Assembly: GCA_013824015.1 (NCBI GenBank)
Contig: PNNC01000205.1
Coordinates: 1-64,000, forward strand
Direction: 5' to 3'
From: Polaromonas sp.
GTDB lineage: Bacteria; Pseudomonadota; Gammaproteobacteria; Burkholderiales; Burkholderiaceae_C
DNA length: 64,000 nucleotides
Shown: piece after piece, positions 43,190 to 52,613 of the stretch
Position numbering within the stretch: position 1 is the first letter of the stretch
How the letters are laid out: the number at the start of each line of letters is the position of its first letter
Position numbers and translations under genes: made by a program
Notes under the pieces: generated by a model
What the model was told of the DNA's origin: nothing
What the model saw: the letters and a program-made list of their open reading frames with translations, nothing else
The model's database searches: none

Positions 43190-43660
43190 TCAAAGTTCAG
43201 TCTTCAGGCGGCCCAGCAAGTCAGCATGCACACCGGCATTGACTTCCTTGCGCAGAATCTGCTCAGCACCCTTGACGGCCAGCGCGGCAACCTGCTCGCG
43301 CAGCGCTTCACGGGCCTTGACGGTCTGCTGCTCGGCTTCCACCCTGGCGGCGGCAATGATCTTGCCGCCTTCTTCGGTGGCCCTGGCCTTGGCTTCCTCG
43401 ATCATGGCCTGGGCACGGCGTTCGGCTTCAGCCAGACGCACTGCGGACTCGTTGCGCGACTTGGCCAGTTCCTCTTCCACGCGCTTGTTGGCAACGGAGA
43501 GTTCGGATTTGGCCTTGTCAGCGGCGGCCAGGCCGTCGGCGATCTTGCGGGCGCGCTCGTCCAGGGCAGCCGTGATGGGTGGCCACACAAACTTCATCGT
43601 GAACCCGACCAGAATCAGGAACACGATCAACTGGATTATTAGGGTACCTGTAATGCTCAC
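43190..43660 (-). CDS. atpF: ATP synthase Fo subunit b
   Basis: 156 aa. One N-terminal membrane helix ([20 protein letters not shown]) and a long Ala/Glu/Lys/Arg coiled coil ([20 protein letters not shown] and on) form the peripheral stalk as a homodimer. Single b-type gene, no b' paralog. Confidence 0.97.
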   Translation of the reverse strand: MSITGTLIIQLIVFLILVGFTMKFVWPPITAALDERARKIADGLAAADKAKSELSVANKRVEEELAKSRNESAVRLAEAERRAQAMIEEAKARATEEGGKIIAAARVEAEQQTVKAREALREQVAALAVKGAEQILRKEVNAGVHADLLGRLKTEL

Positions 43661-43733
43661 TGTTCATCCTTTCCCCAAGGGCCCGGCCAGAAGCCAGCCC
43701 GAAGGAATGACATTTTTTGAATTAGATGAAGGC

Positions 43734-44006
<273 letters not shown>

Positions 44007-44055
44007 TTAGGACTTGGTTGCGAGAGAAAAAGAAAAGAAACAGAAAACGGAAAAC

Positions 44056-44928
44056 TCAATGGTGATCGTGGGCCTGGCCGATGTACACCAGCGTCAGCAT
44101 CATGAACACAAAAGCCTGCAGCGTGATGATCAGGATGTGGAAGATCGCCCAGGCCGAGCCTGCAATGATGTGGCCGATCGCCAGGCCAATACCGGTTGCA
44201 GAGAGGGACCAGGCGCCGCCCATCAGCGCGATCAGCAGGAAAATCAGCTCGCCGGCATACATGTTGCCGAACAGTCGCATGCCGTGCGAGACCGTCTTGG
44301 CCACGAACTCGATGACCTGCATCAGGAAGTTGAAGGGATAAAGCGCCCAATGGTTGCCAAAAGGTGCGGTGAACAGCTCGTGGATCCAGCCGCCCAGGCC
44401 CTTGATCTTGACGTTGTAGGCCAGGCAGGTCAGCAGCACGCCCAGCGACAGGCCCATCGTGACCGACAGGTCGGCGGTGGGCACGGAGCGCATGTAGGCG
44501 TGGTGCGGATCCAGGCCGGCGGCACCGTAACCCCAGGCCCAGAGCACCGGAATCAGATCGACCGGCAACAAATCCATCGCGTTCAGCAGGAAAATCCAGA
44601 CAAACACGGTCAGCGCCAGCGGGGCCACCAGCTTGCGGCTCTCGGCATTGTGGACAATGCCCTTGGCCTGCGAATCGACCATTTCCACCAGCAGCTCGAC
44701 AGCCGCCTGGAAACGCCCGGGAACGCCGGAAGTGGCCTTGCGTGCCGCCTTCCACAGGAAGAAGCAGCCCACGATACCGAGCAAAATGCTGAAAAGGGCG
44801 GAATCCAGGTTGACAACCGTCAGGTCAAACGGGCCGACCAGTTCCTTGTTGCGCCAATGCGTCAGATGGTGAACGATGTATTCACCGGCCGTCTGGCCTC
44901 CCTGTCCTGCAGCGTTCTCAGCAGCCAT
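44056..44928 (-). CDS. atpB: ATP synthase Fo subunit a
   Basis: 290 aa, five to six membrane helices. The essential arginine lies in [20 protein letters not shown]. The N terminus ([20 protein letters not shown]) is Gly/Ala-rich and the end is [19 protein letters not shown]. It forms the proton half-channels against the c ring. Confidence 0.97.
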   Translation of the reverse strand: MAAENAAGQGGQTAGEYIVHHLTHWRNKELVGPFDLTVVNLDSALFSILLGIVGCFFLWKAARKATSGVPGRFQAAVELLVEMVDSQAKGIVHNAESRKLVAPLALTVFVWIFLLNAMDLLPVDLIPVLWAWGYGAAGLDPHHAYMRSVPTADLSVTMGLSLGVLLTCLAYNVKIKGLGGWIHELFTAPFGNHWALYPFNFLMQVIEFVAKTVSHGMRLFGNMYAGELIFLLIALMGGAWSLSATGIGLAIGHIIAGSAWAIFHILIITLQAFVFMMLTLVYIGQAHDHH

Positions 44929-44940
44929 TTATTGCTCGCC

Positions 44941-45444
44941 TCAAAGTTTTTTATGCCTGGCCGCCAAAAACAGCGCGAACCAGGACACTTTCATTGTCAC
45001 CACCAGGCCGACCAACATGATCGGCCAGCTCAGCATCGAAACCAGCCTTGGCGCCGCAAAAAGCATTGCCAGCGTCAAGGCGACCTTGACCATTTCCCAC
45101 AAAAAGAATCCGGCCACAGCCGTGCCCGGATTCATCGACCAAACCTTGCCGGTCAAACCGCGCGCAAAAAGCGCTGCAGGAATCACCACCGCCAGCGAGC
45201 CGTAAAGCGCGGACCAGCCGGCACTCGGCCGTCCGGTCAGCATCCATGCCAGCAAGGCCACAAGGACACCTGCCACCGCCTGACCCGCCAACACATGCCA
45301 GAGCGAGACCTGGGGATGGTTCTTTCGAAACTGCTGCGCTTCGTCGCGTGTCAGCGTCTTGAAATCGTCCTGTTCCGTCTCAACTCTATGGCCAGAAGCT
45401 CTCGCTTCCCGATCCGCCGCCGCATCTGTCATTTTGGTCACCAC
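44941..45444 (-). CDS. atpI: ATP synthase assembly protein I
   Basis: 167 aa from GTG 45444; ATG 45432 (MTDAAADREARASGHRV) is an equally reasonable start. A hydrophilic 55-residue N terminus precedes four membrane helices (VLAGQAVAGVLVALLAWML, ALYGSLAVVIPAALFARGL, AGFFLWEMVKVALTLAMLFA, WPIMLVGLVVTMKVSWFALF). It helps c-ring assembly. First gene of the atp operon, 12 bp before atpB. Confidence 0.93.
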   Translation of the reverse strand: MVTKMTDAAADREARASGHRVETEQDDFKTLTRDEAQQFRKNHPQVSLWHVLAGQAVAGVLVALLAWMLTGRPSAGWSALYGSLAVVIPAALFARGLTGKVWSMNPGTAVAGFFLWEMVKVALTLAMLFAAPRLVSMLSWPIMLVGLVVTMKVSWFALFLAARHKKL

Positions 45445-45488
45445 AAATTACGGGGGCGGTTCACGGCCGCTTATTAGCAAAGCCCTTG

Positions 45489-45517
45489 ATTATACGTAGA
45501 AACCCGCCCGCTCCCAA
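45489..45517 (-). promoter_or_regulatory. Promoter of the atp operon
   Basis: On the minus strand, TTGGGA (45517-45512), a 17-bp spacer, and a consensus TATAAT (45494-45489), giving transcription about 35-45 nt before atpI. The best-looking sigma-70 promoter in the window, consistent with high constitutive expression. Confidence 0.75.
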
Positions 45518-45684
45518 AATTCCCCTGCTCGATGCTGAGGTGATGGCCCGGGCCGCCAGGCCGCATCATGGGTGGCGCGGGTTTTGCAGGCGACAATTGC
45601 GCAATGGCCCACGGCACCTGTCGCAGCCTTGCCCCTCCTGGCTGCACTGACAGCCGATTTGCAGCTCACCCCCGAAGGATCTCC

Positions 45685-46131
45685 ATGCCCGCCCTGATGA
45701 AATTTCTGCACATCGCCGCCGCCATCGTGTGGCTCGGCGGCATCAGCTTCATGCTGTTTGCGCTGCGCCCGGCCGCCACGGCGCAACTGGCGCCGCCCCA
45801 GCGCCTGCCGCTGATTGCCGGCGTGCTGCAGAACTTCTTCAAATGGGTCTGGCTGTCCATCGCCCTGCTGCTGCTGACCGGCCTGGCCATGCTGATGGCC
45901 GTGGGCATGAAAAACGCGCCCGTCGGCTGGCACCTGATGTTCGGCATCGGCCTGGTGATGTTCGCGCTGTTCGGCCACCTGTTTTTTGGCCCCTTCCGGC
46001 GGCTCAAGCTCGCGGTGGCCGCCGCCGACTGGCCGGAAGGCGGCAAGCGCGTTGGGCAGATCGCCCGGCTGGCCAGCGTGAATCTCGGCCTGGGTGTGCT
46101 GGCCATCGCGGCCGTCATTTTCCTGACCTGA
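45685..46131 (+). CDS. CopD-like integral membrane protein
   Basis: 148 aa from ATG 45685, with a GAAGGATCTCC ribosome site. Four membrane helices; the first carries FLHIAAAIVWLGGISFMLFA, the 'lH...a.vWlGg' start of CopD/DUF4149-type proteins, and a later MFGIGLVMFALFGHLFFGPF holds a second His. These membrane His residues may bind haem or copper; that is family-based inference. Divergent from the atp operon. Confidence 0.78.
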   Translation: MPALMKFLHIAAAIVWLGGISFMLFALRPAATAQLAPPQRLPLIAGVLQNFFKWVWLSIALLLLTGLAMLMAVGMKNAPVGWHLMFGIGLVMFALFGHLFFGPFRRLKLAVAAADWPEGGKRVGQIARLASVNLGLGVLAIAAVIFLT

Positions 46132-46207
46132 CGCCACCTTTGCGTCCCCGACCTTTATCCATGACCCCTGACGATTCCCGGCGCCCGCCCTCCACTGCGC
46201 CACGTCC

Positions 46208-46798
46208 ATGACACAGCGAAAACCTGCCCGCCCACCCGCCGCCGGCAAAAAACCGCGGGCCCACTGGAGTGATCGCTTCACCCAGGGCGTGAGCCGCGAA
46301 ACGCTGGCCGCCCACCCCTGGCTCAAGCCGGTGTCGCACCACTTGCAGGAACCGGGGCTGTGGCACCTGCAGCACGAGGCCGTGGCGCGCGGCGTGGCCA
46401 TCGGCCTGTTCTGGGCCTTTGCCCTGCCGGTGGCGCAGATTCTGGTGGCCGCTGCACATTGCGTCTGGTGGCGGGGCAACATCCCGGTGGCCGCCGGCGC
46501 CACACTGATCACCAATCCCTTCACCATCGGCTTCTGGCTCTGGCTGGCCTACAAGCTGGGCAGCCTGATCCTCGGCGTTCCCCCGCATGAGGCGGCCGCT
46601 GGCGATGCGGTGCTGGACGCAGCCGCCGCCAGCGCCGGCTTTGATGCGCTGGCCTGGCTGCAACGTTTCGGCTGGCCGGCGGTGCTCGGCATGGCGATAT
46701 TTGCAGTCGGCGGCGCTGCCGGCGGCTATGTGCTGGTCAAGCTGATCTGGCGCTGGCGCGTCTGGTTCAAGCGGCGCGTGCTGCGGCACGGAAAATAA
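46208..46798 (+). CDS. DUF2062 membrane protein
   Basis: 196 aa. A basic cytoplasmic N terminus is followed by a DUF2062 core: WHLQHEAVARGVAIGLFWAF, HCVWWRGNIPVAAGATLITN and PFTIGFWLWLAYKLGSLILG. A last membrane segment near residues 155-175 (VLGMAIFAVGGAAGGYVLVK) ends in a basic tail (RRVLRHGK). Family function is unknown. The gene lies 41 bp before the aminotransferase gene and may share its transcript. Confidence 0.82.
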   Translation: MTQRKPARPPAAGKKPRAHWSDRFTQGVSRETLAAHPWLKPVSHHLQEPGLWHLQHEAVARGVAIGLFWAFALPVAQILVAAAHCVWWRGNIPVAAGATLITNPFTIGFWLWLAYKLGSLILGVPPHEAAAGDAVLDAAAASAGFDALAWLQRFGWPAVLGMAIFAVGGAAGGYVLVKLIWRWRVWFKRRVLRHGK

Positions 46799-46839
46799 GG
46801 CTGCGCGACAATAACCACTGCCCTCAACAAACCTTCAAG

Positions 46840-47739
46840 ATGACCTCTTCCTCCACCCTTTTGCCCGACACGCCCTGCTTCCTCAATGGCGAGATCACCG
46901 CGCTCCGGGACGCCAGGATCAGCGTCATGGACCGCGGCTTCATTTTTGGTGACGGGGTGTATGAAGTGGTCCCGGTGTACGGCGGCAAGCCCTTCCGTTT
47001 TGCCCAGCACATGGCGCGTCTGGACCGCAGCCTGGCCGAACTGCGCATTGCCAATCCGCTGACCCCCGTGCAATGGCGCGAGATGGTGGCGAAGCTGGTG
47101 GACGCCTATGCGCTGTCGCAGCACAGCGCGCCCGAAAAAATCGACCAGCTGGTGTACATCCAGATCACGCGCGGCGTGGCGCTGCGCGACCACGTGATGC
47201 CGCCCGACCTGGCGCCTACGGTGTTCGTGATGGCCAGCACCATGAAGCCGCCGACCGCAGAGCAGCGCGCGAATGGCGTGGCCTGCGTCACGGCCGACGA
47301 CTTCCGCTGGAGCAAGGCCCACATCAAGGCCACCAGCCTGCTGGGCGCAGTGTTTGCGCGCCAGATCAGCGCCGACGTCGGCGCGGTGGAAACCGTGATG
47401 TTTCGGGAGGACTTTCTCAGCGAGGCGGCCGCCTCCAACGTCTGGGTGGTCCAGGGCGGCAAGGTGCTGGGCCCGCCCAGGGACAACCTGGTGCTCGAAG
47501 GCATTCGTTATGGCCTGATCGAGGGCATCTGCCACGACGCGGGCATCCCTTTCGAACTGCGGCGGGTCACGCGCGAAGAGGTGTTTGCCGCCGACGAACT
47601 GCTGCTGTCCTCGGCCACCAAGGAAGTGCTGGCCATCACCACGCTGGATGGACAGCCGGTCGGCTCCGGCAAGCCCGGGCCGGTCTACGCCAAATTACAT
47701 GCGGCTTACCAGCGCGCCAAGCAGGAGGTCACCCCTTGA
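46840..47739 (+). CDS. dat: D-amino-acid aminotransferase (class IV)
   Basis: 299 aa. Fold-type IV PLP enzyme: FLNGEITALRDARISVMDRG, FIFGDGVYEVVPVYGGKPF, YIQITRGVALRDH, the PLP lysine in SKAHIKATSLLGAVFARQ, and the phosphate-binding LSSATKEVLAITTLDG. D-amino-acid aminotransferase is preferred over IlvE because of length, the RGxxxRDH segment and the neighbours ybeD-lipB-lipA, a standing order in Burkholderiales. It would make D-Glu/D-Ala from keto acids. Substrate specificity is unproven. Confidence 0.85.
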   Translation: MTSSSTLLPDTPCFLNGEITALRDARISVMDRGFIFGDGVYEVVPVYGGKPFRFAQHMARLDRSLAELRIANPLTPVQWREMVAKLVDAYALSQHSAPEKIDQLVYIQITRGVALRDHVMPPDLAPTVFVMASTMKPPTAEQRANGVACVTADDFRWSKAHIKATSLLGAVFARQISADVGAVETVMFREDFLSEAAASNVWVVQGGKVLGPPRDNLVLEGIRYGLIEGICHDAGIPFELRRVTREEVFAADELLLSSATKEVLAITTLDGQPVGSGKPGPVYAKLHAAYQRAKQEVTP

Positions 47740-48029
47740 GCCAGCCAACCCCGCCCCCCGACATTCCGCGCCAGGAATCGCTGATCGAGTACCCCTCGCA
47801 GTTTCCGATCAAGGTGATGGGCGAAAAGGTCGACGGCCTGGTGCATGCGATCAGCATGATTGCGCGCGAGTTCGACCCGGCCTTCGACGCTTCCACCATC
47901 GAGCTGCGCGAAAGCAAGGGCGGCAAGTACCTGGGCGTCACCGTCACGGTCACCGCCACCAGCCGCGAACAGCTCGACGAGCTGTACCGCACGCTGAGCA
48001 CGCACCCGATGGTCAAGGTGGTGCTGTAA
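47736..48029 (+). CDS. ybeD: DUF493/YbeD-family protein
   Basis: 97 aa from a TTG at 47736, chosen because AGGAGG (47723-47728) lies 7 bases upstream and TTGA overlaps the dat stop. Conserved core: LIEYPSQFPIKVMGEKVDGL, then ESKGGKYLGVTVTVTATSRE and QLDELYRTLSTHPMVKVVL. Small ACT-like fold next to lipB in many proteobacteria. Role is unclear, possibly linked to lipoylation. Confidence 0.9.
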   Translation: MSQPTPPPDIPRQESLIEYPSQFPIKVMGEKVDGLVHAISMIAREFDPAFDASTIELRESKGGKYLGVTVTVTATSREQLDELYRTLSTHPMVKVVL

Positions 48030-48047
48030 GCACGAAAGCGCCAACCC

Positions 48048-48770
48048 ATGCAGGCTGATGTGGAGCTCCGGCAACTCGGGCAGGTCGATTACCTGCCCAC
48101 CTGGCAAGCCATGCAGGCCTTCACCGCGACACGCAGCCGCGACACCGGGATTTCAGACCAGATCAGCCCCCAGCCCATGTCAGACGGTCGTGACCAGCTA
48201 TGGATTTGTGAGCACGCGCCGGTGTACACGCAGGGGCTGGCCGGCAAAAGCGAACATGTGCTGAATCCCGGCAGCATTCCCATCGTGCAGACTGACCGTG
48301 GCGGCCAGGTCACCTACCATGGCCCGGGCCAGGTGGTGGCCTATCCGCTGCTCGACCTCAAGCGCGCCGGTTATTACGTCAAGGAATATGTCTACCGCAT
48401 CGAGGAGGCCGTGATCCGCACGCTGGCGCACTTCGGCGTGACCGGCCACCGCGTGGGCGGTTCGCCCGGCATTTATGTGCGCCTGGACGAACCCGGCTCG
48501 CACGCCGCGCTGACCGGCCCGCGCGACCCGCTGGACCCGTTTCGCGGCCTCGGAAAAATCGCCGCGCTGGGCATCAAGGTCAGCCGCCAGTACAGCTACC
48601 ACGGCGTGGCGCTGAACGTCGCGATGGACCTGGAACCCTTTTCGCGTATCAACCCCTGCGGTTATGCGGGACTGCAAACCACAGACCTTTCTACAATCGG
48701 CGTATCGGCAAGCTGGCAGGAGGCGGCAGATGTGCTGGGCCAAAAGCTCCTCACTTATCTGGCGCCCTGA
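48048..48770 (+). CDS. lipB: Lipoyl(octanoyl) transferase LipB
   Basis: 240 aa. It moves octanoate from acyl carrier protein to the E2 and H proteins. Motifs: [54 protein letters not shown] (catalytic Lys) and [15 protein letters not shown] (catalytic Cys). A 30-residue variable segment (about 145-165) is longer than in E. coli. 25 bp before lipA. Confidence 0.96.
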   Translation: MQADVELRQLGQVDYLPTWQAMQAFTATRSRDTGISDQISPQPMSDGRDQLWICEHAPVYTQGLAGKSEHVLNPGSIPIVQTDRGGQVTYHGPGQVVAYPLLDLKRAGYYVKEYVYRIEEAVIRTLAHFGVTGHRVGGSPGIYVRLDEPGSHAALTGPRDPLDPFRGLGKIAALGIKVSRQYSYHGVALNVAMDLEPFSRINPCGYAGLQTTDLSTIGVSASWQEAADVLGQKLLTYLAP

Positions 48771-48794
48771 AGCCACCCCCCAAGGCAAACACCC

Positions 48795-49811
48795 ATGAGC
48801 ACCCCAGAAGTCGTCCGTGAAATCCAGAGCCAGGAGGCCTACAACCCGCTGGCCAAGCAGAAGGCTGCGGCCAAGCTGTCCCGCATCCCGGTCAAGGTGG
48901 TGCAAGGCGAAGTCCTGAAAAAGCCCGAGTGGATCCGCGTCAAGGCCGGCAGCCCGAGCACACGCTTTTACGAGATCAAGCAGATCCTGCGCGAAAACAA
49001 GCTCAACACCGTCTGCGAAGAGGCGAGCTGCCCCAACATCGGCGAATGTTTCGGCAAGGGCACGGCCACCTTCATGATCATGGGCGACAAATGCACACGG
49101 CGTTGCCCGTTCTGCGACGTCGGCCACGGCCGGCCCGATCCGCTGGATGTGAACGAGCCGCTGAACCTGGCCAAAACCATCGCGGCCCTCAAGCTCAAGT
49201 ATGTGGTGATCACCAGCGTGGACCGCGACGACCTGCGCGATGGCGGCAGCGGCCATTTTGTCGAATGCATCCGCAAGACCCGTGAGCTGTCACCCGGCAC
49301 CACGATTGAAATCCTGGTGCCCGACTTCCGCGGCCGCGACGACCGCGCGCTGGAGATCTTGAAAGCCGCGCCGCCCGACGTGATGAACCACAACCTCGAA
49401 ACCGCGCCGCGCCTGTACAAGGAAGCGCGCCCCGGTTCCGACTACCAGTTCAGCCTGAACCTGCTGAAGAAGTTCAAGGCCCTGCACCCGGACGTGCCGA
49501 CCAAAAGCGGCATCATGGTCGGCCTGGGCGAGACCGACGAGGAAATCCTGCAGGTCATGCGCGACATGCGCGCGCACAACATCGACATGTTGACCATCGG
49601 CCAGTACCTGTCGCCGTCGAACAGCCACCTGCCAGTGCGCCGTTATGTGCACCCCGACACCTTCAGGATGTTTGAAGCCGAAGCCTACAAAATGGGCTTC
49701 ACCCACGCCGCCGTCGGCGCGATGGTGCGCAGCAGCTACCACGCCGACCAGCAGGCCCACGCCGCCGGTGTGGCCGACAAGGCCGACACCGCTGCGCTGA
49801 ACGCGCCCTGA
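48795..49811 (+). CDS. lipA: Lipoyl synthase LipA
   Basis: 338 aa radical SAM enzyme that inserts two sulfurs into octanoyl groups. Auxiliary cluster [12 protein letters not shown] (C-x4-C-x5-C), SAM cluster CTRRCPFC, and the C-terminal RSSY motif ([10 protein letters not shown]) that ligates the auxiliary cluster are all present. GRPDPLD and LVPDFRGRD are typical. It ends in an Ala/Asp tail. Confidence 0.98.
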   Translation: MSTPEVVREIQSQEAYNPLAKQKAAAKLSRIPVKVVQGEVLKKPEWIRVKAGSPSTRFYEIKQILRENKLNTVCEEASCPNIGECFGKGTATFMIMGDKCTRRCPFCDVGHGRPDPLDVNEPLNLAKTIAALKLKYVVITSVDRDDLRDGGSGHFVECIRKTRELSPGTTIEILVPDFRGRDDRALEILKAAPPDVMNHNLETAPRLYKEARPGSDYQFSLNLLKKFKALHPDVPTKSGIMVGLGETDEEILQVMRDMRAHNIDMLTIGQYLSPSNSHLPVRRYVHPDTFRMFEAEAYKMGFTHAAVGAMVRSSYHADQQAHAAGVADKADTAALNAP

Positions 49812-49850
49812 GCGCCGGCGCGGCCTGCATCCGGTGCAGCGCCGGCGTTT
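49812..49850 (+). terminator. Hairpin after lipA, probable terminator
   Basis: CGCCGGCG (49813-49820) pairs with CGCCGGCG (49840-49847), enclosing a nested CTGCA/TGCAG stem, and is followed by TTTAT. Strong stem but short T-run. It starts right at the lipA stop and separates lipA from the EamA gene. Confidence 0.5.
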
Positions 49851-49862
49851 ATGCTTGCGGGC

Positions 49863-50705
49863 ATGTCCGCCAACCTCTACGCACTCGGCGCGATTGCCCT
49901 GTGGGCCACCCTGGCATCGCTCGGTGTCGCGCTCCAGCATGTTCCGCCCTTCCTGCTGACCGGCATCGCGCTGCTGGCCGGCAGCCTGCTGGCCCTGCCT
50001 TTTGTGCTGAAAGACCGCCGCCTGTGGGCCATCCCGGCCTCGACGCTGGCGCTCGGGGTCTATGGCCTGTTCGGTTTCCACTTCCTGCTGTTCATCGCGC
50101 TGCGCCACGCGCCCGCAGTGGAAGCCAACCTGGTCAATTATTTGTGGCCGCTGTTGATGGTGGTGCTGGCGCCGCTGTTCCTGAAGAACATGCAGCTGCG
50201 CGGCGTGCACGTGGCGGCCGCACTGCTGGGTTTTGCCGGCGCGGCGATCGCGATCCTGGGCGCGCGTGAGGGCGCATCCGGCGGCGCGGGCTGGGCCTGG
50301 GGCTACCTGCCGGCGCTGGGGTCGGCCTTCATCTGGGCCAGCTATTCGCTGCTGACACAACGCGTCGCCCCTTTCCCGACCGCCGCCATCGGCCTGTTCG
50401 GCCTGGTCTCGGGCGCGCTGTCGCTGCTGTGCCACCGGCTGATGGAGCCGGCCACCACTTTGTCCGCCAGCGACTGGACACTGCTGGCCATCATGGGCCT
50501 GGGTCCGCTGGGGGCAGCCTTTTTTCTCTGGGACAAGGCCCTCAAGCTCGGCGATGCGCGCCAGATCGGCATCCTGAGTTACCTCACCCCGCTGTGTTCC
50601 ACCGCGCTGCTGATGCTGGTCAGCGGGCGGGCGCTGAGCTGGAGCATCGCGCTGGCCGCCGCGATGATCGTTGGGGCGGCGGTGTTGGGGACGCGGGGGA
50701 AGTAA
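49863..50705 (+). CDS. EamA/DMT-family transporter
   Basis: 280 aa from ATG 49863 (ATG 49851 is in frame). Ten hydrophobic segments in two EamA repeats: NLYALGAIALWATLASLGVA opens the first, AWGYLPALGSAFIWASYSLL opens the second. The ends AVEANLVNYLWPLLMVVLAP and IGILSYLTPLCSTALLMLVS carry the typical proline-rich fifth helices. Drug/metabolite exporter superfamily; substrate not predictable. Related to the aromatic amino acid exporter YddG by general pattern. Confidence 0.88.
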   Translation: MSANLYALGAIALWATLASLGVALQHVPPFLLTGIALLAGSLLALPFVLKDRRLWAIPASTLALGVYGLFGFHFLLFIALRHAPAVEANLVNYLWPLLMVVLAPLFLKNMQLRGVHVAAALLGFAGAAIAILGAREGASGGAGWAWGYLPALGSAFIWASYSLLTQRVAPFPTAAIGLFGLVSGALSLLCHRLMEPATTLSASDWTLLAIMGLGPLGAAFFLWDKALKLGDARQIGILSYLTPLCSTALLMLVSGRALSWSIALAAAMIVGAAVLGTRGK

Positions 50706-50930
50706 TTTCGTCGTCGCTTTTTGTACCCCGCTGCTTTTCGGTTGGCGTCTTGCGGCAGGTCTGACTCCCCACTCCCACCCCCCCCCGCCCTTCCCTCGCC
50801 CCGCTGGGCGAGACAAGGGAGCCCCATGTGGCCGCGTGCGCTGCGCTCGCGTGCAAACATGACGGTCTGTTGGGATTCCCGTCCTTGAATTCGGTATTCA
50901 GGAGTTTGTTTTTTCCTTTTCTCTCTTTAC

Positions 50931-51160
50931 CCGTCGGGCTGGGCCGAGGAGCGCAGCCGAAAACGGATCAGGACGGGCGATTGTCTGAGCCGAAGGCGAG
51001 TTCGAGCTCGACCCCGTTTTCGGCGAGCACCGCAGGTTGCCCCGGAGCGGTAGCGAAGGGGACCCAGACCATCGGGTCGCCTTTTCTTTGGTGACTTTCT
51101 TTTGGCGAAGCAAAAGAAAGTGAGTTGCCGCCGGGCAACCCCCGGCCTACAAGTGCAGGC
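50931..51160. repeat. Structured intergenic element with two perfect 11-bp stems
   Basis: GCCGAAAACGG (50956-50966) pairs with CCGTTTTCGGC (51014-51024). ACTTTCTTTTG (51094-51104) pairs with CAAAAGAAAGT (51111-51121) around a 6-base loop. Very similar intergenic blocks are, to my knowledge, widespread in Burkholderiales. Only one copy is in this window. Confidence 0.6.
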
Positions 51161-51189
51161 ACACCTCAAGGCACGAGGAAGCAAAAAAC

Positions 51190-51214
51190 GGATCCCGGAT
51201 CAAGTCCGGGATGA
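51190..51214. repeat. Dispersed repeat C, second copy
   Basis: GGATCCCGGATCAAGTCCGG then GATGA: the same inverted unit as at 18804-18828, in opposite orientation. Confidence 0.65.
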
Positions 51215-51260
51215 CAAAAGCCTCGCGCTGATCTTCATATTCACATACAGATTCGGCCTC

Positions 51261-51303
51261 CAGCCCATGTCGAACATGGGCTGACAGCTATTATTTCCAT
51301 AGC
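51261..51303 (-). repeat. Dispersed repeat A at the 3' end of the histidine kinase gene
   Basis: On the minus strand the 17-mer GCTATGGAAATAATAGC (51303-51287) includes the last kinase codons and its TAA stop. The tail continues GTCAGCCCATGTTCGACATG, GGCTGG. Confidence 0.75.
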
Positions 51304-52613
51304 ACACTGACACCCAGCCCGGGCGCGGCCTGACGCAGTTCGAGTTGCGTGCCGTGCGCCTGCGCCACCAGCCGGCACAAATACATGCCCAGTCCCACGC
51401 CGCCGGTGGCGCGCTGGCGCGCGCTGTCGGTGCGGTAAAACGGCTCGGTCAGGCGCGCCAGCTGCGCCTCGTCCACGCCCGGGCCGAAATCACGCACATC
51501 GAGCAACACGCCGCCGTCCTGCGGCTGCAGCCGGATACACGGCGGACGATCCGCGCCGGCGCTGTAACGCAGTGCGTTGTCGAGCAGGTTGCGCAACAGC
51601 AGGCGCACGCGGGTGCGGTCCAGCGCCAGCAGCGGCAGTCCGGGCGCGATGTCGAGTTCCACCGACGCTGCGCCGGCCACCTCGGCCACGGTTTCGCGCA
51701 GCAGCGCCGCCAGGTCCACCGGCTCGCGCTGCAACGCGGCATGCGGGCTGGCCAGCCGCTCACTCTCGAGCAGGTCGCTGATCAGGTCGCGCATCTCGCC
51801 GAGGTCGCGCAGCAGCGCCGCCCGTTCGGCGGCGCCCGGCGCATCGGGCGCCGCCGGCAGCAACTCGGCATGGAGCCGCGCGCGCGTCAGCGGCGAGCGC
51901 AGCTCATGGCTGAGCGCCAGCAGCAAGCCGCGTTTGGCGTCCAGCATGCCTTCGATGTCGCGCGCCATGGTGTTGATGCGCTGGCCGAGTTCGCCCAGCT
52001 CGTCCCGGCGGCGCAGCGGGATCGGCTGGTCGAAGGCGCCGCGGCCAAAGCGTTCTGCGCCATCACGGATGTCGTCCAGCGGCCGCAGCAGCCGCCGCAC
52101 ATAGGCATAGGCCGCCAGCACCAGCCCCAGCAGCAGCGCCAGCGTGATCCAGCCGATACCGCCGGGCTCGCGCTGCCATGGCAGCGTGCCCATGCCGAAG
52201 GTCAGCCGGTGGCCGTCGGCGGTGCGGCGGCTGCGCCAGTCCGCGCCGCCCGCCTCGTGCCGGTCCAGCCGTTCGTTCTTGTCGTCCACCCAGCCGCGCC
52301 GCGGCCGGTCCGCATGCGAGTCCCAGTTGACGGCCGGTCCGCTGATGCGCACCGAGATCGGCAGGCGCGCCACCAGCGCCTGCGCCCGCGTGATGTCGGG
52401 CGGGCTGCCGATGTCGGCCGCCAGGCGGTCCATGTAATCGTTGACGATGGGGCGCGCCGCATCGCGCCAGCCGCCGCCCAGCGCGCGCTGCATGCCGCCC
52501 ATGAACACCGCGCCCATGGCCAGCGCCAGCAGCACAAACACGGTGATCAGGCGCAGCCGCAGCGAATGCCGCCAGCGGTGTCGCCAGTGCCGCGAAGCGG
52601 GCGTGTCCGTCAT
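51291..52613 (-). CDS. Sensor histidine kinase, CpxA/RstB-like
   Basis: 440 aa. Membrane helix 1 (about 19-41, LITVFVLLALAMGAVFMGGM), a roughly 110-residue periplasmic sensor, membrane helix 2 (about 150-170), a HAMP domain, then the H-box LALSHELRSPLTRARLHAEL, N-box LLRNLLDNALRYSA, G1 DFGPGVDE and G2 GGVGLGMYL. The ATG overlaps the regulator stop (ATGA). The last four codons and stop come from a repeat A copy. With the regulator and the Spy/CpxP gene upstream it forms a Cpx-like envelope-stress module. Confidence 0.92.
   Translation of the reverse strand: MTDTPASRHWRHRWRHSLRLRLITVFVLLALAMGAVFMGGMQRALGGGWRDAARPIVNDYMDRLAADIGSPPDITRAQALVARLPISVRISGPAVNWDSHADRPRRGWVDDKNERLDRHEAGGADWRSRRTADGHRLTFGMGTLPWQREPGGIGWITLALLLGLVLAAYAYVRRLLRPLDDIRDGAERFGRGAFDQPIPLRRRDELGELGQRINTMARDIEGMLDAKRGLLLALSHELRSPLTRARLHAELLPAAPDAPGAAERAALLRDLGEMRDLISDLLESERLASPHAALQREPVDLAALLRETVAEVAGAASVELDIAPGLPLLALDRTRVRLLLRNLLDNALRYSAGADRPPCIRLQPQDGGVLLDVRDFGPGVDEAQLARLTEPFYRTDSARQRATGGVGLGMYLCRLVAQAHGTQLELRQAAPGLGVSVLWK

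Larger units (their letters stand above)
50706..51290. other. 585-bp intergenic region made of repeats
   Basis: No ORF with coding bias. It contains poly-C/pyrimidine tracts (50770-50800), the hairpin-rich element at 50931-51160, a repeat C unit at 51190-51214 and most of a repeat A copy at 51261-51303. It lies between the EamA gene and the convergent histidine kinase gene. Confidence 0.8.
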
